NCBI GenBank assembly: GCA_025056955.1 | Contig: JANWYL010000107.1 | Coordinates: 1-9,371 of the forward strand | Source of the DNA: Sandaracinaceae bacterium | Lineage (GTDB): Bacteria; Myxococcota_A; Polyangia; Polyangiales; Sandaracinaceae | Direction of reading: 5' to 3' | Length of the DNA stretch: 9,371 nucleotides | Shown: in pieces, positions 1 to 5,843 of the stretch | Position numbering within the stretch: position 1 is the first letter of the stretch | Layout: every line of letters begins with the position of its first letter | Made by a program: the position numbers and the translations under genes | The notes under the pieces: generated by a model | Database searches by the model: none | Told to the model about the DNA's origin: nothing | Seen by the model: only the letters and a program-made list of their open reading frames with translations

Positions 1-468
1 GAGCGTGTGCGTGGAGCCCGCATGCTCCAAGCCCCTTCAAAACCGTCTGCTCCCAGACCAAGTCCCCCTTCGCAAGAAACCAGTAAGCCTCCATTCGAAG
101 AAGGCCCAACCTACGTCAGGGAAAGAGGCATCATCGACGAGTGGTTTTGGGGAGGGATGGGGATGAGTGGCTTCTTTTTGATTGGCGGAAGCATTGCCGG
201 AGCTCACGCCCTCTCGCTCCATAACGGGCTCAAGGGGCAACGCCTCGGAGAAAGCTTTGGCTGGAGCGAGTACCTCAGCCAGTGGAATGAAGCAAAAGGG
301 TTTGCCCTCGCAGCAGATCTCCTCTTTGTGGCAAGCGGATTGGCTTTTGTGGCCAGCTGGCTCCTTTTCGCAATGCGCGAGAAGGTGTATGAAGAGTGGA
401 AGAACAATTTAAGGAGCCACATCGATGTGATTCAAGGGATGGGTGATGGATTCACCTTAAGGTTTTGA
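1..468 (+). CDS. C-terminal part of a protein ending in two membrane helices (5' end cut by window)
   Basis: The frame is open to the first base of the window, so this is most likely the end of a longer gene rather than a small gene starting at the GTG at position 7. Numbered from that GTG, the visible 153 residues hold a Pro/Ser-rich linker (about 8-35), a hydrophobic segment (about 47-68) opening with WFWGG, a polar loop (about 70-97), and a second hydrophobic segment (about 99-122) followed by basic and amphipathic residues. In Myxococcota, a Pro-rich linker leading to two closely spaced C-terminal helices often ends TPR- or PEGA-repeat envelope proteins, but no such repeat is visible here, so that assignment is a guess. 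The stop lies 1 base before the next gene, whose ribosome binding site is inside this reading frame; the two are surely co-transcribed. Confidence 0.7.
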   Translation, partial: ERVRGARMLQAPSKPSAPRPSPPSQETSKPPFEEGPTYVRERGIIDEWFWGGMGMSGFFLIGGSIAGAHALSLHNGLKGQRLGESFGWSEYLSQWNEAKGFALAADLLFVASGLAFVASWLLFAMREKVYEEWKNNLRSHIDVIQGMGDGFTLRF

Positions 469-469
469 A

Positions 470-2011
470 ATGGGTGTTAGGTTGCGTGGGCATCTTATCC
501 AAAAAACAGTCTTGGTTGCTCTTTTCACCATTGCTGGGTGCAGTGTGGTTGTTAGCGAGCAACCAATGCCGATTTTCTGTGATCCAAATATTTCCAACGT
601 CTGCCCAGAGGGTTTGTTTTGTCTTTGCCCCTCAAATGCAGAGTGCCAGTGCCTCCCATGCACCCCTCGCAAAGAGCATTGTAACCAGAAAGACGACGAC
701 TGTGATGGAAATGTTGACGAAGAGGTGGATCCTGATGGCAATGTCGACATGGACGGAGATGGATTTGGGCGTTGTCGTTCAGGTGATGCGAGGGTGGCAG
801 ATTGCGATGACAGTAACCCCCTCATCCACCCAGGCCTTCCCGAGTCGTGCAATGGAATCGACGACAACTGCAACCAGCAAGTCGACGAGGGTCTCACCCA
901 AGACAGCGACGGAGATGGATACGCAGCCTGTCAGGATGGAAAGGCTTTTGACTGCAACGACTCGAATTCAGGCATCCACCCAGGTGCCATCGAAAGGTGC
1001 AACGGCCAAGACGACGATTGCGATCCCATCACCTCAGAAATCAACACATGTCCAGAAGGTCAAGTCTGTGCCATCCCAAGAGGAGGAGGAGAACCGAGTT
1101 GTGCAAGCCCATTGGACTGCCGATTTTTCCCGTGCCCCAAAGGCTCGACGTGTGACGAAACCAACAACCGCTGCGTTGGCCTCGATTGCCGCCGCTCGAT
1201 GAATTGCAACCGGGGAGAGCGCTGTGATCCCACGACAGGCGCATGCATTCTGCCTCGAAGGGATGGTGAGCCTTGTCACCGAGACATCGAGTGCGAGAGC
1301 AAGCGCTGCTACCCAAGGGGGGTCTTCCGAGCAAACGTTGGGACACCCGATTCTCCGGGTATATGCGCTCGGCCTTGCTGTAGCGATTCCGACTGCGCGG
1401 AGGGCTTTTACTGCGCGGCTTCAACTTCTGGCCTACGCGCTTGCCTTCCTGGTACCCGCTCGATGCCTTCTGCCTGTAGCCACAGCCGAGAGTGCCCAAG
1501 TGGCCAAGGTTGTGTCCTTCAGTCCAATCTCATTTTTCGCTGCGCGCCCCCACCTGGCAACGGGGGAAGAGCAACCCTATGTGACAGAAACGAAACTTGC
1601 CGAAGCGGGTTATGCGCCACCGCCTTTGGGCTCATCTTCCACCCCTACTGCCTCCTTCCATGTGGGAGCGCTGGTGACTGCCCCGACGCTCCCGGTCGAC
1701 CATGGGCCTGCATGCCACTGGTCATTTCGACACCAAGCTCGCGAAGCCAAGTTCAGGTCTGCCTCCCCGTCATTGGGAGAGAGCTTCGCGCAAGTGGCGA
1801 AATGTGTGGGGACGATGCCCACTGCCGAGAAGGGTATTGCGCCTCTTTGATCGACGAAAGTGGTGCGACCGGTGGTCGCTACTGCAGTGGCACCTGTTGC
1901 TCGGACAGGAATTGCCCTAGAGGCTTCCTTTGCACTCCCGTCTATCGGAGGGAGAGGAGCCAGTGGGAAATGCGCTGCATTGTTGAACCCCAATGGATGA
2001 TGGGAAGATGA
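470..2011 (+). CDS. Cys-rich lipoprotein with MopE-type metal-binding repeats
   Basis: Predicted exported lipoprotein of 513 residues. Residues 1-24 are a lipoprotein signal: Arg/His/Lys-rich start, hydrophobic core VLVALFT, lipobox IAGC with Cys24 as the lipidated residue. Residues 71-187 carry the MopE/putative metal-binding motif (family known from the copper-binding protein MopE): two acidic DxDGDG[FY] loops (93-99, 145-151), two DC[DN]DSNxxIHPG blocks (111-122, 161-172) and three [CN]-rich xDD[DN]C blocks (71-80, 127-137, 177-187). The rest, to about residue 505, is rich in Cys pairs with recurring CxxGxxC and CCSDxxC patterns, like small disulfide-knit modules. This suggests a rigid, disulfide-rich, Ca- or Cu-binding surface protein; the ligand is not shown by the sequence. 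The ATG is supported by AAGGT at 459-463, 6 bases upstream. Only 51 bases separate it from mnmA. Confidence 0.85.
   Translation: MGVRLRGHLIQKTVLVALFTIAGCSVVVSEQPMPIFCDPNISNVCPEGLFCLCPSNAECQCLPCTPRKEHCNQKDDDCDGNVDEEVDPDGNVDMDGDGFGRCRSGDARVADCDDSNPLIHPGLPESCNGIDDNCNQQVDEGLTQDSDGDGYAACQDGKAFDCNDSNSGIHPGAIERCNGQDDDCDPITSEINTCPEGQVCAIPRGGGEPSCASPLDCRFFPCPKGSTCDETNNRCVGLDCRRSMNCNRGERCDPTTGACILPRRDGEPCHRDIECESKRCYPRGVFRANVGTPDSPGICARPCCSDSDCAEGFYCAASTSGLRACLPGTRSMPSACSHSRECPSGQGCVLQSNLIFRCAPPPGNGGRATLCDRNETCRSGLCATAFGLIFHPYCLLPCGSAGDCPDAPGRPWACMPLVISTPSSRSQVQVCLPVIGRELRASGEMCGDDAHCREGYCASLIDESGATGGRYCSGTCCSDRNCPRGFLCTPVYRRERSQWEMRCIVEPQWMMGR
680..1030 (+). repeat. Repeated metal-binding motif units within the lipoprotein gene
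   Basis: Three imperfect units encode the C-N-x-x-D-D-[DN]-C core (residues 71, 127 and 177). The second and third are preceded by DxDGDG and DCxDSNxxIHPG blocks spaced 50-52 residues apart. Conservation is at the protein level; the DNA copies have drifted, with only short shared stretches such as GACGACGA. This argues for an old duplication under selection rather than a recent expansion. Confidence 0.75.
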
Positions 2012-2062
2012 GGGTTAGAATCAAAGCAAGGGAATGCTTTGCAGAAGGAAGTGCTTTGCGCC

Positions 2063-3241
2063 ATGGTTTTATGGCCTTTGGCCATGATGCACCCACCTCA
2101 AAAAGACGAGCGAATTCTCGTTGCGATGAGCGGAGGAGTGGATTCCTCGGTGACGGCAGCGCTCCTGCGGGAGCAGGGGTATGAAGTGGTCGGGGTGACC
2201 TTGCACCTTTGGGATGCCCAAGGCAAACACCGAATTGGCCGCTGCTGTGCTCCCGAGGACAGGGAAGATGCCCGTCGGACTTGTGAGGCCCTTAACATTC
2301 CCCACTTTGTGATTGACGAGAGAGAGGCTTTTCGCAGAGAGGTTGTCGATCCATTCGTCGAAGCCTACCGCTCGGGGATCACACCAAGCCCATGCGTGGC
2401 GTGCAACCAAAGTGTGAAGCTTGGGCGGCTTTGGGAGATCGCTCAGCAACTTGGATGTTCCAGAATCGCAACTGGCCATTATGCGCGCTTGGAATTCGGT
2501 GAAAATGGCGAAGTGCAACTGCGAAGGGGCAGGGACCCAGACAAAGATCAAAGTTACTTTCTCTTTGGTGTCGATCTGCAACTGCTCAGGCGACTGATTT
2601 TCCCATTGGGTGATTTCACAAAGGCACAAACCAGAAAAGAAGGTGAGCGGTTGGGTGTTCCGAATTTTGCCAAAAAAGATTCGCAGGAGCTGTGCTTTGT
2701 TCCAGATGGAAACGTTGCCATTTTCGTCGAAGAAAGGTGCACCGAGAAAGGAGAGAAAGCGCCATCCCCTGGACCAATCCTCAGTTCAGATGGGAGGGTG
2801 TTGGGGGTGCACCAAGGCATTCACCGTTTCACGATTGGTCAGAGGCGCGGGCTTGGGCTTGGAGGTGGTGCTCCGCGCTATGTGCTTCGGATCATCCAAG
2901 AGCAAAATGCTGTTGTTGTGGGCTCAGAAGAGGAGCTGTATTCTCACGTCCTCTTTGTTGATCAAGCGCATTGGCTCATTCCCCCACCAAATGCACCCTT
3001 TGAGGCATTGGTCCAGGCCAGATACCGTCATCGTGCATCACCTGCACTTGTGATACCAAATGAAAATGGTTTTCTCGTGGAATTTCATGAAGGCCAGAGG
3101 GCACTGACACCAGGGCAGGCCGCTGTGATTTACTTAGGTGATCGCGTGATTGGAGGCGGTATCGTCCAAAAGGTTGAGCCTCGGTCACCTTTGAGCAGAA
3201 GTGCGTTGGCCATGCACCATGATCGGGAGGATGGGTTGTGA
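2063..3241 (+). CDS. mnmA: tRNA-specific 2-thiouridylase MnmA
   Basis: Cytoplasmic enzyme that activates U34 of the Lys, Glu and Gln tRNAs with ATP and inserts sulfur to make s2U, using sulfur relayed from a desulfurase. From the ATG at 2063 the product is 392 residues (family usually about 350-380). The PP-loop ATP site SGGVDSS is at 23-29, followed by LHLWD. The two catalytic Cys are present: C114 in CVACN and C211 in QELCFV. Also visible are ATGHYAR (about 136-142), the DQSYFLFG block (about 162-169) and the domain signature HRFTIGQRRGLGLGGG (about 254-269). The start is uncertain: ATGs at 2084 and 2087 give the N-terminus most like the family; ATG 2063 has GAAGGA at 2044-2049, a rather long 13 bases away; TTG 2039 has AAGGGA at 2028-2033. 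The 3' end overlaps the next start by 4 bases, implying translational coupling. Confidence 0.95.
   Translation: MVLWPLAMMHPPQKDERILVAMSGGVDSSVTAALLREQGYEVVGVTLHLWDAQGKHRIGRCCAPEDREDARRTCEALNIPHFVIDEREAFRREVVDPFVEAYRSGITPSPCVACNQSVKLGRLWEIAQQLGCSRIATGHYARLEFGENGEVQLRRGRDPDKDQSYFLFGVDLQLLRRLIFPLGDFTKAQTRKEGERLGVPNFAKKDSQELCFVPDGNVAIFVEERCTEKGEKAPSPGPILSSDGRVLGVHQGIHRFTIGQRRGLGLGGGAPRYVLRIIQEQNAVVVGSEEELYSHVLFVDQAHWLIPPPNAPFEALVQARYRHRASPALVIPNENGFLVEFHEGQRALTPGQAAVIYLGDRVIGGGIVQKVEPRSPLSRSALAMHHDREDGL
3225..3230 (+). promoter_or_regulatory. Ribosome binding site fixing the GTG start at 3238
   Basis: GGGAGG inside the last codons of mnmA sits 7 bases before GTG 3238. No ATG near it gives a signal peptide in the right frame, so this site decides the start of the downstream lipoprotein. 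Confidence 0.7.
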
Positions 3242-3864
3242 GCGGCCGAGTTGAAAGATATGGGTTAAACGCACTCGTTTTCATTCTTTTTTCAATCGGC
3301 TGTTCGGTGGGGGCCGGAGAAGGTGAGATTCGTGGCTCCCTCCGAATCCTTGACTGTAATGTCGACATCTCCAACTATTCACTGAACCCAACTTTTTTTG
3401 CTGTGGACTATGGTGATGATCCAGACAATTTGCCTGAGCGAAGGGTGCCATTTTGTGTGATTCGGGTGCAACGAGGATCCTACTTCGAAAGTTTCAGCGA
3501 CGGCTTGCTGCTCACCGTGCACCGGTTGCATGAAGTGGCAGAAAACTGGATAGGGAGAGCGATCGAAATCCATGGAAGCTCTCCTTCGCTTGTAAGCCTC
3601 ACCTTCTACGCCCAAGAAAGCTGCGAAGCGGGCTACCCCAAGGAACATTGGCGGGTGCCTGTGGTTCTTCGAGCGCAATCGGGTCGCATCATTTTCCGCG
3701 CCCTTCACATTCCAGGAAGAGGCCAATCCCTTCCGGAAATTTGGGTGGAGTTGGAAGACCTGCTCTTTTCCCACCCCACGGAGGCAGAGCGGCGCATGGC
3801 ACGGCTCAGCGGTTTTTTTCGCTTCCGTTATCAGCGGGGAAGCCCAGCGCAGCTCTTCCCGTGA
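3238..3864 (+). CDS. Small predicted lipoprotein of unknown function
   Basis: A 208-residue protein that I cannot assign to a named family. Residues 1-22 look like a lipoprotein signal: RVER, then LNALVFILF, then SIGC with Cys22. The -3 position is Ser rather than Leu/Val/Ile, so the lipobox is weak. The mature part has blocks that look conserved rather than random: GSLRILDCNVDI (34-45), IRVQRGSYFESFSDGLLL (75-92) and the very C-terminal RFRYQRGSPAQLFP (195-208). Four Cys (22, 40, 73, 129) leave three after lipidation. The content is mostly beta-strand-like. I have an impression of similar uncharacterised Myxococcota lipoproteins but cannot name one. It is translationally coupled to mnmA (GTGA overlap), and its stop is 9 bases from the converging IgGFc-like gene. 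Confidence 0.8.
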   Translation: MSGRVERYGLNALVFILFSIGCSVGAGEGEIRGSLRILDCNVDISNYSLNPTFFAVDYGDDPDNLPERRVPFCVIRVQRGSYFESFSDGLLLTVHRLHEVAENWIGRAIEIHGSSPSLVSLTFYAQESCEAGYPKEHWRVPVVLRAQSGRIIFRALHIPGRGQSLPEIWVELEDLLFSHPTEAERRMARLSGFFRFRYQRGSPAQLFP

Positions 3865-3873
3865 AGTCAGAAG

Positions 3874-5784
3874 CTAGAGGAGATCGACAACTGGTTGAAG
3901 ATCCAGGCCACCCAAGGTGAGGTGGCTCGTGTACGAGCCAAACCCGTAAACGTAGAGCCCAACCGGATAGTCGCTTCGAATTTCATGTACACCCGCCGCA
4001 AGAGGCAAGGTGATGGTTGAGCGGCCCGTGCCTTCTATGGGTTGGAGGGTGCTCAAGGGGCGTCCGTCAATGGAAATGATCCCGTGAGGAGGTCCAACCA
4101 AGTCAATGAACGATTGAGCGTAGGTCGGAGGAATCAAAAAGACATAGTGCTTTCGCCACTGCTCCTCTGGAGCGAGGATGGCCATCGCAGGATCCCCAGG
4201 TGCCGCAGTGCCGCCACTTCGGAGCCCTGCGTAGCCCTGCCCAACGAAAAACCGAGAAGCCAATACCGAAAACGAGGCCTGAATGCTCGTCGGTCTCCAA
4301 ATTTCAACCTCGACAAACTCCCCTCGATTGAGGGTATAGGTACCATCTCCTTGAGGAGAAGGCTGGAGCATCACCCTCGTATTGTCTCTTATCCCAAGGA
4401 TACGGAGCAGGTTTGGCTCGGGGCGCAGGCGGTGGCCGATTGAGGCAACAAAGGCATTCCCCAAAGATTCCGCGGGTGGGATCTGCTCTTCGAGATGATC
4501 ACAAGCCCAACGGTTATATGGCACAAAAGCACAGTTATGGCCTGAAAAGACAGCGATTTTTCCATCAGCAACCACCTCACTTCCTGTGAGATCCCAATCC
4601 CGACCAAGGGGGCAGTATGCAATCTCATTGCTGTGTTTTTCAGCCTCCCAGGGGAGGGGACAATCCTCTGGCACTGCGCTCAATATTTGAATCACCTCTC
4701 CACCTTGTAAGGTGAACTCAAAAGACTCCCCCGGCATTAAGGCAGGAAAGCGGCCATCTGCACTTGGTGCAGTGCGGGCGCGACTTCTGAAAATCACCCT
4801 GTTTGCTTTTGCTTCAACATTGATAACCACAACAAACCCAGGGCTTCCGAGTACCCTATCACCTTTTCTCACAAGCAGGGTGGGTCGGCTCACCACGAAG
4901 TAGTAACGGTCAAGAGAAGTAATGGGCAGAAGAAGGGAAGAATCATTCGTGTACGAGTGGCAAAGCTCTCCTTGTGCCCCGTCAGGAGAAGGTTCAATAC
5001 ATGGCCTCATTAAGCGAAACTCAAGGGGGTTGTACTGGTGGACCGTGACGGGGACATCCGATTCGATGCGATAAGCACCATCTTCCAGGCGAGTGGTTTC
5101 AAAGCGATTTGAGCGAGGGGACCTGGGCCTCCGCAATTCGTCTACCCACGGCAAACGCAACACAACCATTTGATTGGGAAGGACAGTGGCCCGGTTCACC
5201 TCGCGAGATCCCCTTTTTACAACCACCTCTGCGGGCACCAGCTGGGGGTTGGCAACCGCAACTGCAAACTCAAAAGCAGGGTCGAGGCTGTCGTTTGCAG
5301 CGGTTACTGCCACATATTCGCAGCCAACGTAGCTTTTTTGTGCTCTGGCCTCTGCACAAAGGTCCAGGCACCCCCTCGCGCTGCAACGCAAACCCCTCTT
5401 CCTGTCACATGGCTCAACGACCGTTGTCCCCATTCCATCTGCTGCACAACGAACCAAGGTATCACCATCGCAACCAAGCGAAAGCGGCACGCAGCGAAGG
5501 CATCCAAACCCCTCTGCACAAACCTTGGCTTCTGACGAACACCTCTGCCTTCTTTTGATCCTCCCCTGTGAATCACAAAAGATCGCCTCATCTCCTGCGC
5601 AAGTCACGCCACTGCCAGAAAGCCCACGGCAAAAGGGAGAAGGGCCTGCATCCCGCTCAACGATGGGAGGTGGGCCGACTTCTTCAGCGCAATTGCACCC
5701 ATCCACCCCAAGGCCAACCCCAAAAAAGGCAAGGGCAATCACCCTCGATGGCAACACAACAAGTGGCTGGAAGAAGTTGCGCAC
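3874..5784 (-). CDS. IgGFc-binding-like surface lipoprotein with Cys-rich N-terminal modules
   Basis: Predicted 636-residue exported protein. The N-terminus has a hydrophobic stretch (about 8-26) ending VDGC with Cys30, a fair lipobox. Residues 51-155 hold two tandem Cys modules of the form C-x-G-[DE]-x-x-[IV]-x-C (starting at C62 and C105), a pattern seen ahead of IgGFc-like domains in Myxococcota. From about 155 to the end is the IgGFc-binding-like beta-rich domain: FEFAVAVANP (171-180), VPVTVHQYNPLEF (244-256), NDSSLLLPITSLDRYYFV (280-297) and VGLYVYGFGSYTSHLTLGGL (608-627). In animals this domain type occurs in mucus Fc-gamma-binding proteins; in bacteria it is generally read as adhesive or surface-structural, with ligand unknown. 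The GTG start has GAGGG 6 bases upstream. The gene follows the sigma54 activator by 59 bases on the same strand, so it is a likely operon partner or target. Confidence 0.85.
   Translation of the reverse strand: MRNFFQPLVVLPSRVIALAFFGVGLGVDGCNCAEEVGPPPIVERDAGPSPFCRGLSGSGVTCAGDEAIFCDSQGRIKRRQRCSSEAKVCAEGFGCLRCVPLSLGCDGDTLVRCAADGMGTTVVEPCDRKRGLRCSARGCLDLCAEARAQKSYVGCEYVAVTAANDSLDPAFEFAVAVANPQLVPAEVVVKRGSREVNRATVLPNQMVVLRLPWVDELRRPRSPRSNRFETTRLEDGAYRIESDVPVTVHQYNPLEFRLMRPCIEPSPDGAQGELCHSYTNDSSLLLPITSLDRYYFVVSRPTLLVRKGDRVLGSPGFVVVINVEAKANRVIFRSRARTAPSADGRFPALMPGESFEFTLQGGEVIQILSAVPEDCPLPWEAEKHSNEIAYCPLGRDWDLTGSEVVADGKIAVFSGHNCAFVPYNRWACDHLEEQIPPAESLGNAFVASIGHRLRPEPNLLRILGIRDNTRVMLQPSPQGDGTYTLNRGEFVEVEIWRPTSIQASFSVLASRFFVGQGYAGLRSGGTAAPGDPAMAILAPEEQWRKHYVFLIPPTYAQSFIDLVGPPHGIISIDGRPLSTLQPIEGTGRSTITLPLAAGVHEIRSDYPVGLYVYGFGSYTSHLTLGGLDLQPVVDLL
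3907..3940. repeat. Two overlapping inverted repeats near the convergent gene ends
   Basis: GCCACC (3907-3912) can pair with GGTGGC (3921-3926), and TGGCTCGT (3923-3930) can pair with ACGAGCCA (3933-3940). They share 3923-3926, so only one can form at a time. They lie in the last codons of the minus-strand lipoprotein and about 45-75 bases past the plus-strand operon's last stop. No U-tract follows on either strand, so a classical terminator is not supported. Confidence 0.35.
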
Positions 5785-5790
5785 TTTCTA

Positions 5791-5795
5791 CCCTC
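5791..5795 (-). promoter_or_regulatory. Ribosome binding site for the GTG start at 5784
   Basis: On the minus strand, GAGGG stands 6 bases before the GTG. It supports this start, which gives a complete lipoprotein signal, over internal ATGs that would lose it. Confidence 0.65.
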
Positions 5796-5843
5796 GTTTT
5801 TTGGCTTGTAACCACCTAGGCTTACCTTGGTTGCTCATGTGGT

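Noticed and set aside
465..1850. Long open frames (245 and 208 codons) overlapping the MopE-repeat lipoprotein on the same strand in another frame
   Set aside because: They are low-complexity Ser/Thr/Ala translations without motifs, while the overlapping frame has a signal peptide, metal-binding repeats and Cys modules.
1886..1900. Sigma54-like sequence TGGCACCTGTTGCT
   Set aside because: Only 3 bases separate TGGCAC and TTGC instead of 5, and it lies inside a coding region away from a gene start.
2069..2629. 186-codon minus-strand open frame within mnmA
   Set aside because: It is antisense to the catalytic part of mnmA, has no recognisable motif, and is a frame shadow.
5785..5843. Hairpin/terminator between the activator and the IgGFc-like gene
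   Set aside because: Only weak interrupted pairing (AACCA with TGGTT) and no U-tract, so read-through is more likely.
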